Source: Rhizophagus irregularis
Lineage: Eukaryota; Glomeromycota; Glomeromycetes; Glomerales; Glomeraceae
DNA length: 64,000 nt
NCBI RefSeq assembly: GCF_026210795.1
Contig: NC_089443.1
Span: 3,534,001-3,598,000 of the forward strand
Direction of reading: 5' to 3'
Position 1 is the first letter of the stretch; the number at the start of each line of letters is the position of its first letter. The notes beneath the pieces were generated by a model that did no database searches, was not told where the DNA came from, and saw nothing but the letters and a program-made list of their open reading frames with translations. This document shows, piece by piece, positions 26,277 through 39,736 of this stretch. The position numbers and the translations under genes were made by a program.

Positions 26277-26400
26277 CTTACTGACTTACTGACTTACTGT
26301 ATCTTATACTGTGTTTCTTTAATTACAGTCACTTATACTGTATTTCTTTAATTACAGTCACATATTGTATTTCTTTACTTACAGAGTCATACTGTACCCA
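26277..26400. repeat. Short tandem repeats CTTACTGA and ~30-bp unit
   Basis: Three CTTACTGA units are followed by about three copies of a unit containing ACTGTATTTCTTTAATTACAG. Confidence 0.7.
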
Positions 26401-27398
26401 ATATTCTTTACTTACAATATTCATTACTTATACTGTAATTCTTATATTTTTATATATATATAAAAAAAAAAGAATCCAAATTCTTTGTTAAGATTTAACA
26501 TCCAATTCCCTTAAAAAAAATACGGTTTTGTTTTTAATTGTAAAAAAATCTTTTTTATAAAAAAAAAAAAAGAGGTTCAAAAAAAACAAGAGATGAGCAT
26601 TTCCGAAATGGTGATAATACCGTAAATAATGAATGATTTACAATGTATACTTTTTATCTTGCATATAATCGCATGAGATAACTCATATTTTTTTATCATC
26701 ACATTAAAAAAGATTTTTTGTAAAAAAAAAAATAGATTAAAAAAAGATAAAAAGTATTAAAAACTTGTAAATGCAACATATACTTTGTAATGCATATAAT
26801 ACCAATGCATTTATTATATTTATTATAATATATATACATATATATGTATGTATACTCTTTATACTTACATATATATTGTATAACTATATAAATGTAAAAA
26901 AAAAAAAAAAATAATAATAATAAAAAATAATAAATAATAATAATAATAATAATAAAGTGATAAATCAACACGAAAAAGTCATACGAGGGTTAAGCAAGTC
27001 ATTGAAGAGGTCAAAAAAAAAAAAAAAAAAAATTTTGGGTCCTTTTTTTTAAACAAATTTGGATAAAAGATCCTTATTTAATGAGTAAATAAACGGAATT
27101 TTGATTCTGATACTGCACGCGTTGTAGTACTTAACTGTAAAAAAAAAAATGATTTTCGTTTAAATATTAAGTAATACATTACATTATTATACATAATATA
27201 AATTATAAATTATAATTAATTATTTATAATTAATTTATTATATTTAATTAATAAATAATTTCAAATAATATCCGAAATTTTTTTTTAAAAAAAAACCAAC
27301 ATCATAAATTAACGTAAAAGATTTTTTAAATTTGAAAAAAAAAGCCTGGGGGCTTGGGGTAGAACATATTCATTCATATTCTTATACATCGGCTTCAT

Positions 27399-27492
27399 CC
27401 GTACGGAATTTTGGATAATAATTAGATTTTCCTTATTATGAGGCGCAGTTTCGGCTCCCCTCGTAATACTTGCCATTAAAAATTCCGTACCG
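27399..27492. repeat. 94-bp inverted-repeat element
   Basis: CCGTACGGAATTTT at the left is matched by AAAAATTCCGTACCG at the right (13 of 14 paired), around a comparatively GC-rich core (GAGGCGCAGTTTCGGCTCCC). It stands out from its surroundings. It could be a tiny MITE remnant or an expressed hairpin; no target duplication is visible. Confidence 0.5.
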
Positions 27493-29779
27493 TTTTAAAA
27501 AATAAAACTTTAATTATCAATGTATTCGGAATTTCAATTGTCCTCATTTTAGTTAATCATATGAAATATGGTAAGTATAATATTCCAAATAATTCATTAT
27601 TCATGTATGAAATGTATGAACATCCTAATTTTTACTAAAATAAACGTGAAAATATTTAAACATTACATAATTAACTTCCTAACTTTTTTTAAACAAATAA
27701 TCCGATCATTCCCGTTAAAAATGCGTTCTGCCGTATAACAATCAAAAAAAAAATATATACAAAGTCTGATAAATATATGTAAAAGAAATAATATAATATA
27801 CATAATAAAATATATATAAAAAAAATTTGTCAGCTTTAAAAAAAAGTTACTCTGCGGTTCTCGATCCTTTGTGATTCAAAATAAAAAAATTCGTATACAT
27901 GGTTAACAAAAGTTATGTATGAGATCATATGGATTGAAGGTTAAACAAAAAAAAAAAAAAAGCTTTAATATGTATGGATGGATGTATGAGAAAAAAAAAA
28001 TAAAAATGTAAAAAAAAAAAATGGCTTTAAAATAAAAAATGGCTTTAAAATAAAAAATGTAAAATAAAAAATGTAAAATAATATAATGTATATAATGTGA
28101 AATGTTCTTCTTACACGTTGATTGATGATGATCTCTTTTGTTTCATGATTTTTTCAATAATCTTTGTAATCTTATATACAATATTGAAACAATTATAATT
28201 TCCCGGATTACTTTTTTATTTTACAAAAAAAGTAAAATTTTTTGGGAAATGAAATAAATATTTTTTTCTAAAAAAAAATTAAATTTTCCGAATGAACGAA
28301 TCGAAAATATCGAATCTAATTTTTTTTTTTAAATTAATAACGTTATATTTCGTTTTTTTTTTTTAAATTGTTTACGATTTTTTATGATTTAAACTTTTTT
28401 TAGAAATTTTAATATCAAGCCGCAGTAGCTTTTTTAGTCAATTTACATGGTCAAAGCGAGAGAAAGAGAACTTAAAAAATTGCTTCAGTACGATTTCGGT
28501 TAAAATGATTTCTGTTTTTTTTTAAAAAAAAAAATAATCTTGATTTTTTTAAAAAAATAACAAACAAACTAAGATTACGATCTAACAAACTAAAAAAATT
28601 TTTTTTCAGATAATCTTTACAAAATCTTTGATCTTACAAAATCTTCACGAAATCTTTCACGAAAAAAAAAATAAAATTTCCAAGATTTTTTTTTTTAATT
28701 TTTTTTTTATTTTTATTATTTTAACGAAAAAATCGAAAAAAAAATATAATATATATATATATATAGGATAATGTAAAAAAAGGTAAAAAAAAAAAAATTT
28801 TTACAAAAGAAAGTCAAAAAAAAAATCTACAAAAATAACTATTAATATATAATTGTATATAATAAAAAAATCGAAACTATAATATAAGCGAAACCATGCA
28901 TCATATAATATATTAAGAGGGAGTTGATCAATTCTTTTTTTTTAAAAAAAAAAAATAAACAAGGGAATTTTATTAAGTTGTAAAAAAAGGAAGAAGTATT
29001 ATAATAAAAAAAGGTAAAGAAAAAAAAGTATATATATATATTATATATATATAAATTCTTAGATACCCGTAAGGGAAACATAGAGATCTTGTTAAGACTG
29101 ATCTAATTATTATTATTATTATCAAAACATATATAATGTTCGTCTGATATATATATTTTTCCTTCTCTCCGTTTATTATTATTACAAAAAAAATATATAT
29201 ATATATATATACCAAACGGCATACATATTTTTGTATAAACAATAAAGAACTTCCACAATATTGATTATTGACATACTATAAACAATTTTTTCTCGATATT
29301 TTTTTTATTTCCTTTTTCTTTTTTTTAAAAAACGTGAGTGACAAATGGAATGTTGATTTTTTTTTCAATTTGCCAGCTGCACACATTCTCAAAAAAAGAA
29401 AAGAAGCCAACCACCTCCAATCTCCATCATATACTAATTTACTCATCATATGAAAAAAGAGAAACGAAAACGAAAAAGAAAAATATAACAGGGAAAATAT
29501 ATAAAAAAAAGATTCATGATTTTTTTTTTGTGCAAAGGGATTTGTATAATAAAGGGGAGAAAAATAAGAGAGATTTTTTAAAAAATTTTTTTTATATTTT
29601 TTTTTTTTATAAAAAACAATTGTCCTGCATATCCTATTTACTATATAACCTAATCATATATGCATAAGATTTTTAGTGAAGAAAGGGGAAAAAAAAAGAA
29701 TAAAGAAAAAAAAATGATGCTTGAGAAAAATAATTGTTCCTTTTTTTTGTTTTTGAAATTATTACATGGAATTTTTTTT

Positions 29780-31207
29780 TTATATTGATGAAAGTGACGA
29801 TATATTTAATCCTCCTACGGCAGAATTCTTGTTTGCAGCAACTTCAGCAGCTTTACGTTCCTCCTCTTCCCTCTTTTGTCTTCTCCATTGTTTTCTGAGT
29901 TCCTTAAATTCTAAGGAAAATAATAAAATTTAATAAAAATTCCCTACTTAAATAAATCGTATACGAAATTATCGTACGCAATAAATTTAAGACTTACCAG
30001 ATGGATGTCGCTTTTGACCATGTTTTTGCATCTGCACATGTGCATTTAAATGATTTAAAGTTCCATAACTCTTTGTACATCCAGGATAATTACAAGCATA
30101 ATGACGTTCAATCTCATCATATCTTCGTCGAGGTCTTTTCTTTGTATTAATACCCGGTAAAGCAACAAATGAATATACTTTTTGTGGACGATCTCCTGTT
30201 GCTGAAGTTAAATCACCATCATCTGATCTAAAACCTTTACGATGACCATTAAGACGTTGTGATGAAGGAATGAGACCACCATTCATTGATTGTGTAGCAG
30301 CCATAAAATGACTATTTAATAAAGCTTGATGTGCAGCTTGTTGATATACTATAGGAGAAGTCGCTGATGAACCCGCACTTATAGGGGATTGATCTGAAGT
30401 ACCCAACATACCAGTATTTATAGCTAATAAAGCATTACTTTCACGTCTCGCTAACATTTGAGCTTGTAAATCAGCAGCATTACCAATTCTTGGTAATGTA
30501 GGTATATTTGTAGCGATTTGAGGTTGTGCAGCTTGTTGACCAAGAGATTGTTGTGCTTGAGACATTAAAGAATTTGGATTATTACCATAATTTGATTCAG
30601 CAGCATATGAAGCGGCAGCCGCAGCATTAGCAACATCAGTAGAATAATAAAAATTGTTTTGAGCAGCAGCGGCAGCGGCAGCAACTTGTTGATTTTGAAC
30701 TTGTTGAGCGTTTTGAACTTGAGATTGAGTAGGTGATTGAGCAGATGATGATGAAGAGAAAACTTCGGATAAAGGAGGAAGAACGTTTGAATCGGGGGAT
30801 AAATTGGCAGTTGTAGTTGAAGGAATCATACTTGAAGCAGGATTTTGTTGAAGAGATGAAGCTTTCGAACCGTCAGTACCCGTTGATTGATCGTATCTAT
30901 TGTTATTATAAGTCAATTGAGAATAACTGTTAGCTTCAAGTCCAAAAGAAGCGTCTGTCGGCATTTGTCTGGGCAAAGATGAAGCCGGAGACGTTCTAAA
31001 ATTATTGTTGTTGGAAGTATAAGTTATACTTGGATTTCCGTACACGAAAGGTTGTGTCTGATATTGACTTGAAGCAGCAGCTTGATACATGGTAGTAGGA
31101 ATATTCTGAGAAGGAATATGGGAGAAATTTCCGATAGAGGTAGAATCAAAAGACCTTGGATTATTAAAACTGTTGAATTCGTTATGAGCGGGTTGTAAAA
31201 CGATCAT
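29780..31207 (-). CDS. CON7-like C2H2 zinc-finger transcription factor
   Basis: Nuclear DNA-binding regulator. Two exons (minus): 31207-29998 and 29910-29780, 446 aa. The first 340 residues are disordered and rich in Gln, Asn, Ser and Ala, with poly-Ala stretches (QVAAAAAAAQNN, AAAAASYAA). Then comes the conserved block YSFVALPGINTKKRPRRRYD, EIERHYACNYPGCTKSYG, TLNHLNAHVQMQKHGQKR. Finger ligands are C372, C377, H390, H396 (C-x4-C-x12-H-x5-H). The second exon continues EFKELRKQWRRQKREEEERK. This arrangement of basic segment, single finger and EFKE(I/L)RK(E/Q)W helix is that of the CON7 regulators known from filamentous ascomycetes, where they control morphogenesis and infection structures; a role here is inference. 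Start at ATG 31205-31207, the first in frame. It stands alone in a large gene-poor region. Confidence 0.88.
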
Positions 31208-32540
31208 TTGAGATTATAAAAAAATTTTTTGGGTTTTTTTTTTTGGTTTTTTGTTTTCGTTGAGAAGGAGAAGGAAGTTGTTATTATTATTGTGATTTTG
31301 TTTTTTTTTTTAAAAAAAAGAAAAAAAATTTTTTTGGGGAAAAAAAAATGTTTCAAAAAAACTCGGTTAATTTGGTTTTGTTAAAAACTAATTTTTTTTG
31401 TTTGAGAGATTTTCGAAACCTTATATTTAAAAGAAAAAAAAATTTTTTTTTTCTAAACTAAAAATTGACTAGTAGAAATTTTTTTTTGTGTGAGTATAAT
31501 ATTTTTTTTTTGGACGTGATTATTAATTATTAAGAAAAAAAAAGGGGGGGGGGGGAATATATGTTAAAAATATAAAAAAAAATTACACTAAAAAATTAAA
31601 TCTTTTTTTTTTTAAATATGTTAAAAAAAAAAATTATTTGAATCAAAAAAAAATAAACGCGATTTGTTCCTCCTATATATATAAGATTTCGTTACGCCCG
31701 TGTGGCGAAGTCGTAATAATAAAAGTAATAATAGGAGAATTGATTTAAAAAAAAAATCAAGACCGAAAAAAATGATCAGAAAGAAATAATAATTAAAAAA
31801 GAAAAAAATATATAAATATTTTGAAGGTTGTTATTTAAAAAAAAAAAGAGATCGTTCGTAAAAAAAGAAATAAAAAATTTTTCCTTAATTTCTCACACAA
31901 AAGATTTCGTAAAAAACCATAAAAACCATAAGAAAAAAAAATAAAGAATAGAAATAAAATAAAAAATAAAAAAAATAAAAAACCCAAAAAATAATAATAT
32001 AATAGATTTTTTATTTTTTTTTTCTGTAATAATAATATATTATCGGCTTGGATTGATTATTGATACCTTGTCTTTTCGTATCTAGAAGTAGTTTAAAAAA
32101 CAATGCAATATGTATTTCGTTTTGTTAGCCTTATCTTCTTAAAGACAAAGAAAAAATGAAAAACTATTCTATTGTTTTTCTTTAATGTCTAAAAAGCTGC
32201 AACCTGGTTGAAAGAAGGTTTATCATTAAAAAAAAAACAAGCTAACGGTTTTTTTTGTTTTTTTGAAAAAATTGTGTTTATATAATTTTTTTTAATATAT
32301 ATATATATATATAATATATAAATATATATATATATTAACGGTAGTTATTTTTTTTAAAAAAAAAAAAATAAAAATAAATAAAAACGAGAAAAAAAAGGAG
32401 AACGAGAAAAGTTGTTTGCAAAAAAAAAATAAAATCGTATTTATATTATTTTGTCATAATAGACATAATAGGCTATTATAAAAAAAAACTTGGAAAGAGT
32501 TATTGTATAAAAAAAAAAAAAAAAATAATTACTAATATAT

Positions 32541-32573
<33 letters not shown>

Positions 32574-35500
32574 TTATATATATATATATAATTTTTTTTT
32601 TATAAATGTTAAAATAAATTCCAACTTATTCCAACTGTAATGTTGACGTAATTATATATATGTATACAGGTATGTATGTATATCAAATATATAATATTAT
32701 AATATAATAGAGTATAATATAGTATATAATATGATGATAATATAAAAAAAAATAAAGTAAAAAAAAAAAACCCACCTTAAAAATTTTTTTTTTAATATAA
32801 AAAATTATATTATTGTGAGACTTGGGAATCTTCCGTTCGATCTTACCGAAAAAAAATCTCGTGATAATTTTTGTTGGGAAAAAAGGAAAACGTAAGGCGG
32901 GAAAGAATAAGTTATGTTTCCTTTTCTTTTCTTGATTCGTTTAAAACAATATAATAATAATTTGGAAGTGAAAATCCGAGGTAAAAAAATTTTTCTGGAC
33001 CGTTATATTAAAAAATATTAAACTTATGGACAAAAAAGCGGGAATTGAATAAAAATAGATAAGACGAGGGGGAAATTTTAATTTAATTATTTGTTTTTTT
33101 TAAAAAAAAAAAGGATTAAAAAAAAATAAATAAACTAAAAAAACCCTAATGTTTTTTTAGGTATAATTATGAGACAAAATAGATTAAATAGTTTTAAAGG
33201 GTTTAATTCAAACTGCGGTCGTACTTTCAAAAAAAAACTTTAATAACTTATTTATTTTCAATTTTTTTAAACGTTTTTTTTTAATGATTTAACTTTTTGA
33301 GAATTTGAGGATTTTTTTTTTAAAATTTTAAAATTTAGAAAAAAGAGATTTTTTTTTTTTTTTACGCGAGGAAAACTGGCCTTTTTGTAATTTTTTTTTA
33401 GAATAAATAAATAATAAATTTTAATTTTTTTTTTTTGACATAAATAAAAGAACAATTTTTTTTTATGTTGTTTTAATTAAATGATTGAATTTTTTATCTA
33501 CTAAATCTATAAAATAAATTATATATTAGACAGTAAAAAAACTTTAAAAAAAGAAAATCATGAAAGTATAATAAACAGGTATCGTGTGATATTAGTAGTA
33601 TAATATAAATTACAGGGACCTTTTCATGAACTGATCCAACTGATAATGAATAAATAATTACCAGGAAGTAATGATGATATAATATCAGCCTAATTTGGAC
33701 GGTATGACGATTACTTACTATCCAATGATCGACGAGATCCCAGGTTCTTGTGAGATGATTACCCATAACATTTTATTGAACGTGTTTATTATTATATCAC
33801 ATAGGACATAATACAAACGAAAATTGCAAAAAAAAAAAAATTCATTAAAAGTTTATTTTTATTTTTCTCTTGTAAAATATTTTTGTCAATAATTTAACAA
33901 AAATATCATACAAGGTTTTTTTTTTAATGAATTATGAAGGCAAACGCCTTATCAAAGAATAATGATTACATTTTTTTTTTTTTTTTTACTTTAACACAAT
34001 AAAATAAATTAACAACATGTTATTATTTTTGAAGAAGAAGAAAAAAAAATGGATTTTTGAAATTTTTTTTTTTCATGATGTGTTAATGACGATTAATTTA
34101 TATAACTTCATCAAATCAAACAAATCAAACTAACGGAATTAATGAAAGTTTCATAATAAATTGATAAATTTCAAATTTTTTTTTATGTGGTGAAAAATTA
34201 AACAAAAAAACATGGAAAGATTTTATTTCAACCAATTAAATCATTGTAATATGATTGTGAGAAAAATTCGTGATTTTTTTTTTAATTAAATGCTTCCGAA
34301 TTTAAATTCACCAAAAATATCAATTATGATTATCTATCCTCAATTAGCCGTTATCATAACAGATATCAACTCTCCTTGATGATGACCAAGTAAGGGAGTA
34401 AAAAAAAAAAATGATTAAATAATTAAATAATAATTTTTTTTTCTCTGTCATAAACAATAATGTACAATAACAATTTTTTGATTCATTCAAAAGACGTAAG
34501 ATTTAGTGAATTTTCAACCGTCAAAATAAAAAAAATAAAAAAAAAAAAAACGTATTTGTATAGTCTATATATATATATATATACTATATAAAAAATTCGG
34601 ACCTTTTTTTATTTTCTATTATAATAAAAGGTTTCAATTAATTAGCATTTCAATCACCTTATTTAGGATAATTTCTTAAATAATTTAGCCGAAGAAGTAA
34701 AAGTCAAAAAAAGTTTACATGGTGATGAAATAAATCTACCATTAATAAACAAAATTACATCATTAAATGTAACGATGTTTAATTTTTACATATGATACGC
34801 ATACATTACTGATAAAATTGTATAACAACCATGCCACACAAACAAAATTCAAATAACCTGTTGAAAAGTTAGACTCGGAATAATTATCGTACCATATAAT
34901 AATTTTCAATATTAAAAATGTTTCATCAGTCAGATGATATCCCAAATGTTAACAAATAATATTGTTCTCTTTTTTTGACGCAAGATAAGAAAAATGAACC
35001 AATTGCATCAGAATGCATAAGGGCACGTTCAAAAATAATATGAAGTCATTATACCCTTAAAAAGTTTAAGAAAAAAAAAATTTAGAGGCAAAAAAAAAAG
35101 TACCCATAAAAAAGTCCCTGACTAGTCCCAGACTATCACAATTCACAACATAAAAGAATATTCCACAAGGTAATCTACGACTAACGAGTTTTTCATTTGA
35201 TTGATAATGTATGTGTAATGTATTAAATATTTAAGACAAGAAAGGCGTAGCCATTTAGTAATTTAGTAACATGTGTGAATATGTTAAAGAGAAAATAAAT
35301 GATGTCACCTTATTTATACAATTTAAAGAACACATGAAAACTATTTGTGTTATTAACGTGTATTTATTATGAGATTTTATTTGTCCAAAAAATCATATAT
35401 ATATAATGTAAGTGATCAATCGTTTTTTTTTTTAATAAACAATAAATAATTTTAATAACAAAATAATAAAAATAACAAAAAAATAACAAAAAATAACAAA

Positions 35501-36664
35501 ATATACAAGAATTTTTTTTTAAAAAAAACCTCATTTGAGTCATCTTTATTTTGTCTTACAATATTAAGGACTTTTTATTTTCTATCAATTGCTCTTTTTA
35601 GAATAATTTAGAAAATTCTTTTAAGGTCTCTACGAAATTATTTCAAGATTTTTCTCTGATTCATTAACATTTATAATATAACGGTGTAACCAATTTTCAC
35701 AATATTTTCATGCTTTAATGAATCATAAGATGAGAAATTATTTTTTCTATGAACCGCCACTGTGGCTTAAATCACCTTTTGTCTCAACGCGATTCCGAAT
35801 TGCGTGTATACGAGTATTGTTTTAATTATGCAACAAAACTAATAAGTAATGATTAATTCCTGTTTATCATGACTATATTAGAAAAACGTGAGATAAGAAT
35901 TTGTCAAGTAGGCGTTTTATTTTGACACAAATATTATATCACCAAACTTCTTATAATTTAATTCCCACATTTTTCAGTTTTTTTTGTGTAAAAATATTTC
36001 ATTGTTTTTTTTTTTAATAAATTTTTTTATTTTATTTTATTTTATTTTTTGATATATCGATGTTGAAAGATGGCCCCTGCGGGTGTTATTTATAATCAGA
36101 ATTTGGATTAGTTGAGAATCTCTGCCAATAGTAAGTGAAAAAAACGTGTTTAAGTTTGATGGTCATTTTTTACGCCTAAACTTTAAGGAATAACCCGCAG
36201 TACATTGTCTTTAATGTTTCCCCTTTTTTTCAAGAATTTTCCCGGTTTTTTTAGAAATTTGATTCTAAAAAAAATTGTACCATATGTTGTTATTTTTATT
36301 AATAATAATAATAATAATAAAATTTTTTTTTTCTATTGTGTTATGCATATTCATATGCTCAAAATATTCCACGAGAAAAAGATTCTAATGAGTTTGTATG
36401 TCAAATTTCAGTCTAACGGTCATTTGTTAGAACAAAGAATTTTAGATCATACGATAAACAATTACTTTAAATTATTTCCTAATTAGTAATCCATTGTAAT
36501 CGACTTTTTCATGCGATTTATTCATATATTCGGGTTATTATTTCCAAATTTTAACGGTTTACAACTTGATCAATTTCAAGTTTTTTTTTATTTTATTTTT
36601 TATATTTTGTTTCTTTGTTGCTTTTTTTATCTCTTTTTGGGATTTGAATGACTTTATTTTTGAT

Positions 36665-36722
36665 TATACGGTATATACGGTATATACGGGGTATATATGG
36701 TATATATGGTATATACGGTAAT
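36665..36722. repeat. TATACGGTA microsatellite
   Basis: About six copies of a 10-bp unit of the type GGTATATACG. Confidence 0.8.
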
Positions 36723-37349
36723 ATATATACATTTACGCAGTATTTATTTATTTATGTTTTTTTTTTCTTTTTTGATTTTAATCACACATAAACATATTAT
36801 TTTCGTATAATAATAATGTATATCATGTATATATACAGTACACATTTACTTACTTACTTACTTAAAGTTTATATATATAATACAATATATATTGTATTAT
36901 ATAATAATAATAAAATGCAAGATTATAAATCATATAAATATTGTTTGTATTATTATAATAGAGATCGGGGTTATGATATTAATCTCCCCGTTTAATATTT
37001 CGAAAAGAAAAAAAAAAAAAGATTTTGGCTTTATTGTAATTGTCACATTGCATAACAGAAGCATAACAGAATAATTATTTCTTTTAAATATTTTCTCCGC
37101 ATGATCAATCTTCACATGTTTCAAAACCGCCATTTTACTTTTTAATATTCATTTCCGACTCAAAAAAAAAGTATGTATAATAATAAATAATAATTATAAT
37201 TATAATAATTATAATAATTATAATAATATAATATAATAATATAATAATATAATAATAATAATAATAAACAATAATAATTAGAATAATTAGAATAATAATT
37301 ATAATTATAAATATTATAAATAAATAATTTTTTAAAAACATCCAAAAGA

Positions 37350-37540
37350 TATTCTGAAGATATTCTAATGATATTCTAAAGACATTCTAATGATATTCTA
37401 AAGACATTCCAATGATATTCTATAAAAACATACTAAAAAACATCTTAAAACCATCCTAAAGACATCCCTAAAAGAACATCCAAAAAAACTTCCTAAAGAT
37501 ATCCCCAAAAAACATCCTAAAAACCATCCTAAACTATAAT
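37350..37540. repeat. Degenerate 20-22 bp tandem repeat
   Basis: ATTCTAATGATATTCTAAAGAC recurs about four times and grades into ACATCCTAAAAACCATCCTAAA-type units. Confidence 0.75.
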
Positions 37541-39703
37541 CAACATTTCGTACTAAAATACTAAAAAGAAACCCCACAATTTTAAATGAAATTTTTGACA
37601 TAAATTATTTATACCATTTATACCATTTATACCGAAAATTGGAATGATGAGTTATTTTTATTTGTTTATTTGTTATACGGTATAAGATATATTGGTTTTA
37701 GTTTAATAGCCTAAAACTAAGTTAGTTAGAAAGAACGGATTTATCTCGTTTTAGTTCTAGATACAAACATTGTTTATTTTAACAATGTACTCTAAGATAA
37801 TTTTTTTTAAAATAAAAAATAGAGAAAAATAATTGTTTCATTTATTATTTGCATATTTCCCGAGAATATTGTGAATATTGTACAAAAAATCAATATTGTT
37901 AACCAATTATTTATATAACCGAAAATACCGAAAATGTTTGTTTCCTCATGAAAATTTCATTCTTCTGACATATGTAATACTAAAAAGAAACAATGTTATG
38001 TAGTGTTTACATTATAACATTTTCCTATAAACAATGGGGAAATTTTAAGAAAGAAAGAAAAAAATACTTTCTATTAAAAACTGTTATACATACTTACTAC
38101 TAAACTGTTACATAAACTTTTAAAATCTTTTATACTTAGAAAGGAAATGAATTTTTTGATCGTCCAACAATCGTCCAACAATCGTCCAACAAAGAACTTT
38201 TTTTTTTAAAAAAAAAAATATTTTTTAAAAACAATAAAACAATAACCATTATTTCTTAGTTGATAAACCAGTAAAAAAATTTTACGGTTTTGATTTTTTC
38301 CGAATATTAACAATTCCTCCCCAAAAACTTACTAGCGAAATTAATATATCTCATATTAAATAGTTTAAAAGAAAAAAAAAGAAGGTTTGTTTTTGTACGC
38401 AATTAAAAAACTTGATTTTTTTTTTTATCAATTATTGTACAAGAAGTACAAGAAAAAAACAAAAATTATTGATTTTTTTTTTAAAGATAAAAAAGACATT
38501 TCTTTTTTCGGTAATGTATAGGTAACATATACTAAAAAAAATGTATACTAAATGTATACTAATGTATATTAATGTACTAATGTTTTTTTCTCACAACTTT
38601 TCTTTCTTCCCACGAATAGCGTCGAATAACAAATAGTTTCGAATAACAAATAACGAATAGCGTCGAATAGCGTCATATCCTTCTAACCTTGCAAAAAAAA
38701 ATTCGATACAATTTACACATGTTAATATTTAATTTTCATTTATGCACACATGCTTCTTTTCTCGATTTTTATATTGTTTCATTGTTGAAACAAATCTTGC
38801 GTGGGGGAAATCTTTTTGGGTTGAAAAGAAAAAAAAAATATTTACTAAAAATGAAAAATATTTACTAGAAATAAAAAAAGCAAATGGTTTTCTTGTATAA
38901 AAATGTCTCCCTTTATTGTTATACAAACATCTCTAATTGGTTAATCTTTACATGACACGGGACCGTTAAAGTTGTACCAACATAAATGCTTAGTAATCCG
39001 ACCATCTTGTCTTTATTCGAAATCTCTTTTGTTACTAAATCTTTTACAGTAACTATCAAATCTAATTTGACGTAATTAGTGACGTAACGTGTTATATATA
39101 TATTATTTACTTTATGATCTCTTAATATGTCATACTTCTTACTTTAATTCTTTCTAACCATCCAAGGGAAAGAATTAATTGGAAAGAATTGGGAAAGAAT
39201 TGGTTTTAAAATTACCCTTTGTTTAAATTAATTCCCATGAATTTTTATCTCTTTATAGAAAAAAAAAGAAACCGCGGTCACTGCGATCGATTTTCTCTTC
39301 TTTAACATTTTTGGGTTTACATGAGAATTTAATTTTGAAATTTGATTAATAATTATAATTTGTACTATTATAGAAAAGTAAGGATATCATATAAATAAGA
39401 ATGTTTCATTGTTAAAATTTTTAAGATAACATTAATCCTTTTTCGTTAAATTGGCGTTTGTTTTTCCTCTTATTTACTTTATGGGCTTTCTGCTTTAAGG
39501 TTGGGCGTATGTACTGTACAGTACATAAATATACATACATATAAATTTTTCTTCCGAAATAATAATCAAGATAATAATAATAATAATAAAAATAATAAAA
39601 ATAATAAAAATAAAAATAATGAATAATTATAATTATAAATAATAATTATAAAAAAAAAATAATTATAATAATAATAAGTAATAAGTAATAATAAGATGAT
39701 AAA

Positions 39704-39736
<33 letters not shown>

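Larger units (their letters stand above)
24966..29779. other. Gene-free homopolymer-rich DNA
   Basis: No supported gene. It holds many A/T runs, T(n)A(n) dyads (for example 25224-25243, 26205-26221, 27278-27295, 28515-28534, 28935-28955), (AAT)n tracts at about 25867-25890 and 26909-26955, and short tandem blocks. It lies 3' of the CON7-like gene and may include its 3' UTR. The open frames here are hydrophobic low-complexity artefacts. Confidence 0.55.

Noticed and set aside
29268-29667. Two overlapping plus frames near the CON7-like gene end
   Set aside because: Lys/Phe/Ile-rich translation of A/T runs; no motif.
31541-31557. G-run as a quadruplex site
   Set aside because: A single G tract without partner tracts; more likely slippage or an assembly feature.
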